From contig CBDHGY010000002.1 of NCBI GenBank assembly GCA_965263325.1, positions 2,790,001 through 2,854,000 on the forward strand: DNA of 64,000 nt. The letters run 5' to 3'. Position numbers and translations under genes: made by a program. Positions 1-7,990 of this stretch are shown piece by piece (positions within the stretch are counted from its first letter, which is position 1; each line of letters opens with the position of its first letter). This stretch comes from CBDHGY01 sp965263325 (GTDB taxonomy: Bacteria; Pseudomonadota; Alphaproteobacteria; Caulobacterales; Hyphomonadaceae). The notes under the pieces were generated by a model. That model worked only from the letters and a program-made list of their open reading frames with translations. It was not told where the DNA came from and searched no databases.

Positions 1-572
1 TTGGAGAGGCGACCGCGGTTTTGGCTGGAGATGCGTTGCTGACGCTTGCATTCAAGATTCTTGCGAGTTCAGAAACACACAACGATGCCAAAATCCGGGT
101 TAAGCTCATAGAGCTGCTTGCTGACGCGTCGGGCGCTCAAGGCATGGTTGGTGGACAGATGATCGATATGCTTGAGGACAACAGCCCGCGCGATCTGAAC
201 ACTATTACCCGCATGCAGAGGATGAAAACGGGTGCGCTGATTGGTTGGTCTGTCGAAAGTGCGGCAATTGTTGGAGGGGCCACTAATGCGGAGCGCGGCG
301 CATTGATGGGTTTTGCGCACGATTTGGGTCTTGCTTACCAAATCGCTGATGATCTCCTAGATGCCGAAGGCCATGGCAGTGAAGTGGGTAAGGCAACCGG
401 CAAGGATGCGGCCGCCGGAAAAGCAAATTTTGTTACCCTGCTTGGCATAGAAGGTGCTCGGCAACGTGTGCGGCTTCTGGCCGCGCAAGCGAAGGAACAT
501 CTCGCAATTTATCGCAATCGAGCCGATATATTGCTGCAATCTGTTGATTTTGTTCTGGATAGAAAGCGCTAG
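1..572 (+). CDS. ispA: Polyprenyl (farnesyl) diphosphate synthase, 3' part
   Basis: This is the C-terminal two thirds of an IspA-type prenyl transferase, which condenses isopentenyl diphosphate with dimethylallyl and geranyl diphosphate to make farnesyl diphosphate in the cytosol. The reading frame is already open at base 3 and begins GEATAVLAGDALLTLAF, a conserved mid-protein stretch, so the ATG-like start at 21 is internal and the gene is cut by the window edge. The second aspartate-rich motif is present as DDLLD in QIADDLLDAEG (about 330-370 nt); the first DDxxD must lie upstream. The gene lies 47 bp before dxs on the same strand, a common alphaproteobacterial pairing in one isoprenoid operon. 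Identification is firm for the family; the exact chain length of the product is inferred. Confidence 0.93.
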   Translation, partial: GEATAVLAGDALLTLAFKILASSETHNDAKIRVKLIELLADASGAQGMVGGQMIDMLEDNSPRDLNTITRMQRMKTGALIGWSVESAAIVGGATNAERGALMGFAHDLGLAYQIADDLLDAEGHGSEVGKATGKDAAAGKANFVTLLGIEGARQRVRLLAAQAKEHLAIYRNRADILLQSVDFVLDRKR

Positions 573-619
573 ATTAACCAGCGTACCTCTAGAATAGAGC
601 CTCGAGGAGGGGCAGAGCG

Positions 620-2539
620 ATGCCAGAGTTGAGTAATTCACGTGTTTTGGACCGGGTTAACACACCTGATGACCTGAAAGATCTGACACGCGAAGAACTC
701 AAGGTGCTCGCTGACGATGTGCGGAGTGAAGTGATTGACGCCGTTTCTGTGACTGGCGGCCATCTAGGGGCCGGTCTCGGCGTGGTCGAGCTTACAGTTG
801 CCCTTCACTATGTTTTCGACACACCCGCTGACAAGTTGATTTGGGACGTTGGCCACCAATGCTACCCGCATAAAATCCTCACAGGCCGAAAAGACCGCAT
901 ACGGACGCTTCGCCAAGGCGGTGGTTTGTCGGGTTTCACCAAGCGCAGCGAAAGCGAATACGACCCGTTTGGAGCGGCACATGCTTCGACTTCGATTTCA
1001 GCTGCCGCAGGCTTTGCAAAGTCGCGTGACCTTCAGGAGAAATCCAATCATGTGGTCTCCGTGATCGGTGACGGTTCGATCACGGCAGGCATGGCTTATG
1101 AAGCCATGAATAATGTCGGCTATGATGAAACCAAACAGGTTGTCATCCTGAACGACAATGACATGTCGATTGCGCCGCCTGTTGGCGCGATGAGCCACTA
1201 TTTGTCGAAACTGGTGTCTTCGAAAAGTTATCGCGGCCTGCGGAAACTCACCAAAGCGGTGGTGAAGCCGATCGGTTTGGAAGAGACAGCCCGCAAAGCG
1301 GAAGAAAGCCTTCGCCACATGACCATGGGCGGCACATTGTTCGAGGCGCTTGGCTTCTACTATGTCGGCCCGATTGACGGACATGATTTGGATGCGTTGG
1401 TTCCTGTGCTTCAGAACGTCAAGCAAATGAACCGTCCGGTGTTGGTTCATGTCGTGACCCAAAAGGGTAAGGGCTACGCGCCGGCCGAAGATGCGAAAGA
1501 CAAGTATCACGGTGTATCGCGCTTTAATGTCATCACTGGTGAGCAGCAAAAGGCGAAGCCAAAAGCACCCACCTACACAATAGTTTTCGGTCAGAGCCTG
1601 ATTGATTTAGCGAAGACCGACGACAAAATCTGCGCGATCACCGCCGCCATGCCGTCGGGCACCGGTGTTTCAATGTTCAAAGAGCACTTCCCGGACCGGA
1701 CATTTGATGTCGGCATCGCTGAGCAGCATGCAGTGACTTTTGCTGCTGGCATGGCGGCAGACGGCATGAAACCTTTTGCGGCAATATATTCGACGTTTCT
1801 TCAGCGCGGTTATGATCAGGTCGTGCATGATGTTGCGATCCAGAAACTGCCAGTTCGATTCGCGATAGACCGGGCAGGGCTTGTTGGCGCGGACGGCCAA
1901 ACGCATGCCGGCTCATTCGATGTCGGATATATGGGCGCGTTGCCCGATATGGTATGTATGGCTGCAGCCGATGAAGCCGAGCTTGTGCACATGGTTGCAA
2001 CAGCCGCAGCGATTGACGATCGTCCAAGCGCATTTCGTTACCCTCGCGGAGAGGGCGCGGGCATAGACCTTCCCTCAATCCCTAAGGTGCTAGAGATCGG
2101 GAAAGGCCGCGTCATGCGTGAGGGCACAGCCGTGGCGATCCTGTCCTATGGAGCGCGGCTGCAAGAGGCACTAAAAGCGGCCGAGATGCTTTCGGCGCAA
2201 GGTCTGTCTTGCACAGTTGCCGACGCACGTTTTGCAAAGCCACTCGATGCTGATCTCACAGAACGCCTCGCCAAGGAGCATGAAGTCCTTTTGACAATTG
2301 AAGAGGGCGCGGTTGGCGGTTACGGCGCATTTGTGCTCCAGCATCTGGCGTCTGTCGGCGCGCTGGATAACGGGCTAAAAATACGTACCATGCATTTGCC
2401 CGACGTGTTTCAGGATCAGGACAAGCCTTACAATATGTATGAAACCGCCGGGCTGAATGCTCGCCATATCGCAGCGCGTGCAATAGAAGCACTTGGCCGC
2501 GGTGACCTTGCCGAGATCGAAAAGCAAGCGTCTGCCTAA
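620..2539 (+). CDS. dxs: 1-deoxy-D-xylulose-5-phosphate synthase
   Basis: DXS condenses pyruvate and glyceraldehyde 3-phosphate, using thiamine diphosphate, in the first step of the MEP isoprenoid pathway; the product also feeds thiamine and pyridoxal synthesis. The protein is 639 residues, typical for the family. Visible landmarks are the substrate-contacting His48 in VTGGHLGAGLG, the DVGHQCYPHKILTGR block near 76-90, the TPP/Mg motif GDG (150-152) with N178-D-N180, and the catalytic glutamate E368 in DVGIAEQHAVTF. An AGGAGG-like ribosome site (GAGGAGG) lies about 8 bases before the ATG. It follows ispA directly, so the two are probably co-transcribed. Nothing unusual is seen in the sequence. 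Confidence 0.98.
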   Translation: MPELSNSRVLDRVNTPDDLKDLTREELKVLADDVRSEVIDAVSVTGGHLGAGLGVVELTVALHYVFDTPADKLIWDVGHQCYPHKILTGRKDRIRTLRQGGGLSGFTKRSESEYDPFGAAHASTSISAAAGFAKSRDLQEKSNHVVSVIGDGSITAGMAYEAMNNVGYDETKQVVILNDNDMSIAPPVGAMSHYLSKLVSSKSYRGLRKLTKAVVKPIGLEETARKAEESLRHMTMGGTLFEALGFYYVGPIDGHDLDALVPVLQNVKQMNRPVLVHVVTQKGKGYAPAEDAKDKYHGVSRFNVITGEQQKAKPKAPTYTIVFGQSLIDLAKTDDKICAITAAMPSGTGVSMFKEHFPDRTFDVGIAEQHAVTFAAGMAADGMKPFAAIYSTFLQRGYDQVVHDVAIQKLPVRFAIDRAGLVGADGQTHAGSFDVGYMGALPDMVCMAAADEAELVHMVATAAAIDDRPSAFRYPRGEGAGIDLPSIPKVLEIGKGRVMREGTAVAILSYGARLQEALKAAEMLSAQGLSCTVADARFAKPLDADLTERLAKEHEVLLTIEEGAVGGYGAFVLQHLASVGALDNGLKIRTMHLPDVFQDQDKPYNMYETAGLNARHIAARAIEALGRGDLAEIEKQASA

Positions 2540-2613
2540 ACCATATGACTCCTTAACTAGCCGAATCCTTCTGCGTCTGGCATGACGGATGCAGGAGAAA
2601 AGGGGCTGAGATT

Positions 2614-3225
2614 ATGAGGCGACAGTTTGTTGGTTTAGCCGTTGCAGCCGTGCTACTTTCTGCGTGTGAAACTGCAGAAATAGTAACAGAACCAGCCATT
2701 GGGCCGATGAGTGAGGCAGAGTTCGCCGGTGCTCTGCAAAGCGCGAAATCTGAGCCAAACCCGTTCGATGGCGAGCGTAAACTGACATCGCTGGTCGATA
2801 ATCCCGGGGTAAATCCAGAGCAGCGCTCGCGCGCGCTCTATGCTCGGGCAACGCAGCGTTGGAAAAAAACCTACGACAAAGTTGGCGCAAAAGCCGATTT
2901 TGAAGAATATGTTCGACTTTATCCGGCCGGCGCATTTACCAACAATGCCAAGTATGAAGCCGGTTATGTTCAGGCGGAATTGCGGGCGGCTGAAGGGCGT
3001 CTCCAAACCCTGCAGACATTGCGTGCATGGTTCGATGATACTTGGTCTTTAGGCCGCCGCGAAGAAGCTGCGTCGCGTTATCGGCGCTCCGGTTTAACCC
3101 CTGAGCCGCACCAGGTATATGCGCTTCGTGCGAAGGGATTCCTTTGCGAAGGATCGGGAAATTTGAAAGTTCATCATTACGGCCCCTTAACACCGGAGAT
3201 TCAAAATCTTTACTGGTGTAAGTAA
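2614..3225 (+). CDS. Lipoprotein, first of three tandem paralogues
   Basis: I do not recognise a named family. The 203-residue product starts with a short signal peptide and a lipobox (LLSAC, Cys at about residue 18), so it should be a lipid-anchored envelope protein. The body is rich in paired helices of tetratricopeptide style, for example around RALYARATQRWKK and FEEYVRLYP. It shares a run of landmarks with the next gene: ALYARA.RWKK, YPA/D..NNA..E, YVQ.E, W(F)DD/EDSW.LG.R.EAA, a Y-RSGL-PEPH block and a C-terminal NLYWC. The gene pair is only 14 bp apart and same-strand, which suggests tandem duplication. Function is unknown; an envelope scaffold or assembly role is a guess based on the repeat fold. 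Confidence 0.8.
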   Translation: MRRQFVGLAVAAVLLSACETAEIVTEPAIGPMSEAEFAGALQSAKSEPNPFDGERKLTSLVDNPGVNPEQRSRALYARATQRWKKTYDKVGAKADFEEYVRLYPAGAFTNNAKYEAGYVQAELRAAEGRLQTLQTLRAWFDDTWSLGRREEAASRYRRSGLTPEPHQVYALRAKGFLCEGSGNLKVHHYGPLTPEIQNLYWCK

Positions 3226-3239
3226 GGAGCCCTTCCAAA

Positions 3240-3908
3240 ATGATCCGATCAACAATTTGCGCGGGGACGGCAGGATTGTTGAGCATGATGATGATCATGC
3301 CCGCAGCACTTGCTGAAGCGCCGCGCCAAGCCTCTGAAATCCTGATTGTAGAGCGCGAGAGACCCGAAACGTATCCGAAGCCAAAACTATCTTCTGGCGC
3401 GGCCGTCGAAGACGTGTTGAAGATCGCGGAAAATCATCCGAACGCTTATGTTGGCGAAGCATGGATCAGTGAATTGCTGGAGGAGCCTTCATTAACGCCA
3501 AAACAGCATGCTCGCATTCTCTATGCGCGCGCGCAGCATCGCTGGAAAAAATCGTCGAACAGGATCGGAGCCTGGCAGGATTTCACACGTTTCACCGAGC
3601 TATACCCCGATGACATCTACGCAAACAATGCCGGTATTGAAGCTGAGTATGTCCAAATCGAGATTGGCCGGATAGAAGCCCGCATGGCGGAGCTGCAGCC
3701 GCTCAGCCTCTGGTTTGAAGATTCCTGGCTATTGGGAAAGCGCGATGAAGCCGCGGGCCAGTATCAGCGCAGCGGGCTGGTACCGGAACCGCACGAGGTC
3801 GAACTCCTCTTAGCCGCAGGCTATGTTTGTTCTGAAGGGCGCTCGCAGGGGTCTTCAGATTACCAGCGCGTCATTCCCAGCGATCCAAATCTCTATTGGT
3901 GCCAATAG
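3240..3908 (+). CDS. Exported protein, second of three tandem paralogues
   Basis: This 222-residue protein is a close paralogue of the preceding lipoprotein, sharing the LYARAQHRWKK, NNAG-E-YVQ-E, SW-LGKRDEAAGQY and RSGLVPEPHEVE blocks and the NLYWCQ ending. Its N-terminus is a signal peptide with an alanine-rich cleavage region (AALAEA) but lacks the lipobox cysteine of its neighbour, so it is predicted to be soluble in the periplasm rather than lipid-anchored. A good ribosome site (AAGGAG) lies about 10 bases before the ATG. The difference in anchoring between two near-identical domains suggests a membrane-tethered/soluble pair. No function can be assigned from sequence. Confidence 0.78.
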   Translation: MIRSTICAGTAGLLSMMMIMPAALAEAPRQASEILIVERERPETYPKPKLSSGAAVEDVLKIAENHPNAYVGEAWISELLEEPSLTPKQHARILYARAQHRWKKSSNRIGAWQDFTRFTELYPDDIYANNAGIEAEYVQIEIGRIEARMAELQPLSLWFEDSWLLGKRDEAAGQYQRSGLVPEPHEVELLLAAGYVCSEGRSQGSSDYQRVIPSDPNLYWCQ

Positions 3909-4023
3909 GTTATTCGTTCCGTAAGGCTTTGCCCCAGCATTGTCACAATCACGCCGCTTGAGCGCTCGCCTCGATACGTTATGGATCGTGTAATACGCGA
4001 ATCCTTTGAAAGGGGAGTTTTCA

Positions 4024-4710
4024 ATGAAACGGATTTTACTCGTTGGGGCAGCATTTTCAGTCATCGCTGCGTGTGCGACAGACACAGCTGGTTCGCCCGA
4101 GCCATCGATAGCGGAAGATGTGATCGCAGACGACAGAGACGCCAATTCTGTCGAAACCATTCTGGTTGAGAAGTCTGAATTTGACCTCGCTATGGAAACG
4201 GTTGAGACCCTTGTCGAAGCAAGAAATGAACAAGCGGCGATTGACCGGCTGACCCAATTGCTCGGCCGCACTGAGCTGACAGAAGACGAGAAACAGATTG
4301 CGCTATTAAGACGCGGAACCATTCGTCTGAGTGAGCGTGGCTTTGACACCTGGGCCGCCATCAAGGATTTTGAGGAAATCACTGCAACCTATGGCGACGA
4401 TGCCCTGGATGGCGTAGCGATGGAACAGCTTATGACGGCACGCGGAAAAGCTGACTCCCTGAATTTCCTCATCAATCAACCGGATATTTCCCGGGTAGAA
4501 AAGTTTCAGGCAATGTTTCAGCTTGGTGACCATCAGGAAGCGGTGGATCTGATGCTGGCGACGAACCTGAACCCTGGCAATGACTACCTGATGGCGATGT
4601 ATCAAATTGGATGGCTCTGCGAAGGTGAAGGTTTTACGGGCCCATCATATGCAGCCACCGATTATGAGGGCACTTCGCGGTCGTTCCAGTTCTGCGACTT
4701 CGGAAAATAA
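4024..4710 (+). CDS. Lipoprotein, third of three tandem paralogues (diverged)
   Basis: The 228-residue product has a clear lipoprotein signal (MKRILLVGAAFSVIAAC), and helix-pair repeats in the body. It is more diverged than the two genes before it but keeps the same layout: a helical repeat with LLRRGTIRLSERG and AIKDFEEI in the middle, a hinge, then a C-terminal block ending in two cysteines (WLCEGEG and QFCDFGK) that match the FLCEGS/YWC and YVCSEG/YWC ends of its neighbours. I place the start at ATG 4024 because GGGGAG lies 8 bases upstream; an in-frame TTG at 4006 would put extra polar residues before the signal peptide. The conserved C-terminal cysteine pair could form a disulfide in the envelope. 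Confidence 0.75.
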   Translation: MKRILLVGAAFSVIAACATDTAGSPEPSIAEDVIADDRDANSVETILVEKSEFDLAMETVETLVEARNEQAAIDRLTQLLGRTELTEDEKQIALLRRGTIRLSERGFDTWAAIKDFEEITATYGDDALDGVAMEQLMTARGKADSLNFLINQPDISRVEKFQAMFQLGDHQEAVDLMLATNLNPGNDYLMAMYQIGWLCEGEGFTGPSYAATDYEGTSRSFQFCDFGK

Positions 4711-4742
4711 GCTAAACGCACGACTTTCGACGTGTTTCCCTA

Positions 4743-4770
4743 GCGGCGGCTCTTTACGGAGGGCCGCCGC
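4743..4770 (+). terminator. Strong hairpin after the lipoprotein cluster
   Basis: GCGGCGGCTC and GGGCCGCCGC form a 10-bp stem (one G-T pair) around an 8-base loop, 33 bp after the third lipoprotein gene. The following bases are only modestly T-rich, so it may be a weak intrinsic terminator or a stabilising 3' hairpin. Confidence 0.55.
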
Positions 4771-4809
4771 TCATGGTTTCTGTACGTAAATTACCGGAGG
4801 AAACCAACA

Positions 4810-6564
4810 ATGCCCGCAGACACAGCCGCTCCCTGGCCAGCTATGTCAATCAAAGACGCCAATGCTTTGTTGGCAGTCCCCGAGAGCCCGCTTGCGCTCG
4901 AGGACGCTGTCATTGGTGGGGTCAGCATGAAAGTCTACTCCAATGCGCCGCCAACCGTTCCATCGATTGTCGAGTTTGCGAAGCAGTCTTTCGGATCGCG
5001 TGACTATCTCGTTTATGAAGATGAGCGGGTAACTTATGATGCCTTCCATCGCGCTATATCGCATTTTGCCGGTGCGCTGAGCGAGACATTCGGCGTTGAA
5101 AAAGGTGACCGCGTTGCCGTCATTATGCGCAATTATCCTCAATGGCCTGTCGCTTTTCACGCAGCTTTATCGATTGGAGCGATTGCAACGCCAATGAATT
5201 CCTGGTGGACGGGAGATGAGCTAGAATACGGATTGAAGGATTCAGGCGCGAAAGTGGCGATCGTCGATCCTCAAATTTACGAGCGCATTTCCGGGCATTT
5301 GTCGAACCTGTCGGACTTAAAGGCTGTTATTATTGCCCGCTATGCCGATGAAGGAACAGAAGCTGATCCACGTGTGAGCACGATGGAAGAATTCGTTGGT
5401 GACGCAAAATCCTGGGCAAGCCTTGACGATATTGGATTGCCGCCGACGGAGTTAACTCCGGAAGATGATGCAACCATCATGTATACGTCCGGAACGACGG
5501 GACGTCCGAAAGGCGCGCTTGCGACGCACCGGGCGATTATCTCTAACATGTTCAATTCAACATCATGTCAGGCGCGTGCCTTCTTGCGCCGCGGAGAGAT
5601 GCCGCCGGAGCCCGATCCAAACGAACAGGTCTCATCTCTCCTTGCCGTTCCGTTCTTTCATGCGACCGGCGCATTTGCCGTGATGATCCCGTTTATGCTG
5701 CGCGGCGGTAAAATCGTTACCATGTATCGCTGGGATGCTTCACAAGCGCTTCCGATCATTCAGGACGAAAAAATCAATGCCGTTGGCGGTGTGCCAGCGA
5801 TCGCCTGGCAACTGCTCGAGCACCCAGACCGTGATAAATATGATCTGTCGTCAATTCAGGCGATTTCCTATGGCGGCGCGCCTTCAGCCGAAGAGCTGGT
5901 GACAACGATCAAAAAACGCTTCCCGGATGCCGCCCCCGGAAATGGCTGGGGCATGACCGAGACGTGTGCAACCGCAACGCTTAACTTTGGTGAGGACTAT
6001 GAGAACCGCCCGATGAGCGCGGGTGCACCTCCGGGAGCGGTCGAGATCAAGATTTGCGATCCAGACGGCAACGAAATTACAGAGCCCGGCGCAGTTGGTG
6101 AGCTGTGGTGCAAAGGCCCTATGAATTGCAAGCTTTACTGGAACCGCCCTGACGCAACCGCAGAAACGTTCCGTGACGGATGGGTTGTAACAGGTGACCT
6201 CGCCAAGATCGATGAAGAGGGCTTCCTGTATCTCGTTGACCGCGCGAAGGATATGCTGATCCGCGGCGGTGAGAATATCTATTGTATTGAGGTCGAGAAC
6301 GCCTTGTATGATCACCCGGCTGTGATGGATGCGTCTGTTGTCGGCATCAAACACAAAGTGCTTGGCGAGGAGCCGGGGGCAGTTGTTCAGCTGAAGCCTG
6401 GTAAATCGGTGACTGAAGACGAATTGCGCGCGCACGTAGCGAGCCAGCTTGCCGCATTTAAGGTCCCCGTCGAGATCCAGTTCTTAGATGAACCGCTACC
6501 CAGAAATGCGAATGGCAAAATTCTGAAATCCGAACTGCGTGAAAGATTTACGCCGCGAGGATGA
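4810..6564 (+). CDS. AMP-forming acyl-CoA synthetase / AMP-ligase
   Basis: This 584-residue member of the ANL superfamily activates a carboxylic acid with ATP to an acyl-adenylate and then transfers it to coenzyme A. The P-loop-like motif YTSGTTGRPKG is near residues 222-232, the adenine-binding GWGMTE follows at about 380, the hinge motif GDLAKIDEEGFLYLVDR is near 465, and the catalytic lysine sits in PRNANGKIL near 569. The long N-terminus and a WWTGDELEY block match medium/long-chain fatty acyl-CoA ligases, but the acid used cannot be read from sequence. A GGAGG ribosome site precedes the ATG. Its stop overlaps the next start (ATGA), so it is translationally coupled to a DUF938 protein and lies in one operon with an SDR. 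Confidence 0.93.
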   Translation: MPADTAAPWPAMSIKDANALLAVPESPLALEDAVIGGVSMKVYSNAPPTVPSIVEFAKQSFGSRDYLVYEDERVTYDAFHRAISHFAGALSETFGVEKGDRVAVIMRNYPQWPVAFHAALSIGAIATPMNSWWTGDELEYGLKDSGAKVAIVDPQIYERISGHLSNLSDLKAVIIARYADEGTEADPRVSTMEEFVGDAKSWASLDDIGLPPTELTPEDDATIMYTSGTTGRPKGALATHRAIISNMFNSTSCQARAFLRRGEMPPEPDPNEQVSSLLAVPFFHATGAFAVMIPFMLRGGKIVTMYRWDASQALPIIQDEKINAVGGVPAIAWQLLEHPDRDKYDLSSIQAISYGGAPSAEELVTTIKKRFPDAAPGNGWGMTETCATATLNFGEDYENRPMSAGAPPGAVEIKICDPDGNEITEPGAVGELWCKGPMNCKLYWNRPDATAETFRDGWVVTGDLAKIDEEGFLYLVDRAKDMLIRGGENIYCIEVENALYDHPAVMDASVVGIKHKVLGEEPGAVVQLKPGKSVTEDELRAHVASQLAAFKVPVEIQFLDEPLPRNANGKILKSELRERFTPRG

Positions 6565-7247
6565 GCGATGAAAATGCCGGATATGACAAGGATCAGTTCG
6601 GCAAGCCGGTGACCCTAGAACCGCGCGGCGACAGTGAAGATGGTCGCCGCTTCTCCCCTTCAACTGGGCGGAACAAGGACGCTGTGCGCGGCGTATATTT
6701 GCAGCATATGCCTCAAAGTGGGCGCGTGTTGGAAATTGCGTCGGGGACGGGTGAGCACGGCGCGCATATTTCAGACCTCGCACCTGATCTTATCTGGATT
6801 TATTCCGATATAGATCAGCAAGGTATCGCGAGCCAGCGCGCCTGGGCAACTCATATCGGGCATAACAGATTGATGGGCCCACTGCAGGTGGATGCTGCGG
6901 CAAATCATTGGGGTGAGGCCGAAACGATGGGGCCGTTGGATGGTATTTTTAATGCCAACATGATCCACATATCGCCGTTCGAAGTGACCAGAGGATTGCT
7001 AGAGGGAGCAGGGCGCTTGCTCAGCAGCGCGGGAAGGCTGATGCTTTACGGGCCGTTCGCCAGGAACGGAGATATCGCTCCGTCGAATGCGCGTTTCAGT
7101 GAAGATCTGCAGCGCCGGGATCCGCGTTGGGGTGTACGCGATCTCGATTTGGAGATTGTGCCGGTAGCTGTTGAGATGGGCCTGTCGCTCGAAATTGTCG
7201 TTGAAATGCCGGCAAACAATTTGAGCGTAATTTTCAAAAGAATGTAG
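6561..7247 (+). CDS. DUF938 family SAM-dependent methyltransferase-like protein
   Basis: The 228-residue protein matches the DUF938 family. It has a class I methyltransferase glycine motif (LEIASGTGEHGAHIS, near residues 55-70) and the acidic end of strand 2 (YSDIDQQ). The N-terminus carries the family signature R-FSPSTGRNKD. The substrate is unknown. Its ATG overlaps the acyl-CoA ligase stop by four bases, and the SDR gene follows 12 bp later, so all three probably share one transcript. Co-transcription hints at a small acid- or lipid-modifying pathway, but that is inference. Confidence 0.88.
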   Translation: MSDENAGYDKDQFGKPVTLEPRGDSEDGRRFSPSTGRNKDAVRGVYLQHMPQSGRVLEIASGTGEHGAHISDLAPDLIWIYSDIDQQGIASQRAWATHIGHNRLMGPLQVDAAANHWGEAETMGPLDGIFNANMIHISPFEVTRGLLEGAGRLLSSAGRLMLYGPFARNGDIAPSNARFSEDLQRRDPRWGVRDLDLEIVPVAVEMGLSLEIVVEMPANNLSVIFKRM

Positions 7248-7259
7248 GAGGGACACAGT

Positions 7260-7985
7260 ATGACAGGACAGGCAATTATTATAGGCGTTGGAGCCTCGAA
7301 CGGACTAGGCGGGGCACTCGCGCGCAGGTTCGCAAAAGGCGGGCTGGAGGTGGTCGTCGCTGGACGCACATTGTCTAAACTGGAATTAGTCGTCAAAGAA
7401 ATCGTTGAAGCGGGTGGCGCAGCGCGGATCGCTATTTGTGATGTGACCGACGAAGCTTCGGTGAGCGCGCTCTTTGAAAACGCAGCTATGGATGGCTCCA
7501 TCGAGGCTGTGCTTTACAATGCAGGTAACAACGCGATCATTCCATTTGCCGATCTTGATGCAAAGACGTTTGAAGCATTTTGGCGCATATGCTGTATGGG
7601 CGGATTTCTGACCGCAAAAGCTGCGGTGCCAATCATGCTTGAGCAGAACCGCGGATCTATTATTTTCACAGGCGCTTCGGGCTCAATGCGAGGGAAATCG
7701 AATTTTGCGCATTTCTCAGCGGCGAAAGCTGGCCTTCGTATGCTTTCACAATCTCTCGCCCGCGAATACGGGCCCAAAGGTTTGCATATCGCTCACGTCG
7801 TGGTGGATGGCGTGATCGACGGCGACATGGTTCGGTCCCGGTTTGCAGAATATATTGAGAAGCTTGGTCCGGATGGATCACTCAACCCTGACGATATGGC
7901 GGAAGCCTTCTGGATGCTTCACAGACAGCCGCGATCAACCTGGACGCAGGAATTAGACCTGCGTCCTTATAGCGAAAGCTGGTAG
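7260..7985 (+). CDS. Short-chain dehydrogenase-like protein with Phe replacing the catalytic Tyr
   Basis: A 241-residue Rossmann-fold protein of the short-chain dehydrogenase superfamily. The cofactor motif GVGASNGLGGALARRF is at residues 9-24, NAG at 87-89, and the active-site Ser at about 140. The usual YxxxK is replaced: residues 152-156 read FSAAK, so lysine is kept but the proton-donating tyrosine is phenylalanine. This may be a subfamily trait rather than decay, since the rest of the fold looks intact. An AGGAGG-like ribosome site precedes the ATG. It is the last gene of the acyl-CoA ligase operon and converges on the amidase gene 5 bp downstream. Catalysis as a classical oxidoreductase is uncertain. 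Confidence 0.85.
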   Translation: MTGQAIIIGVGASNGLGGALARRFAKGGLEVVVAGRTLSKLELVVKEIVEAGGAARIAICDVTDEASVSALFENAAMDGSIEAVLYNAGNNAIIPFADLDAKTFEAFWRICCMGGFLTAKAAVPIMLEQNRGSIIFTGASGSMRGKSNFAHFSAAKAGLRMLSQSLAREYGPKGLHIAHVVVDGVIDGDMVRSRFAEYIEKLGPDGSLNPDDMAEAFWMLHRQPRSTWTQELDLRPYSESW

Positions 7986-7990
7986 GCGGC

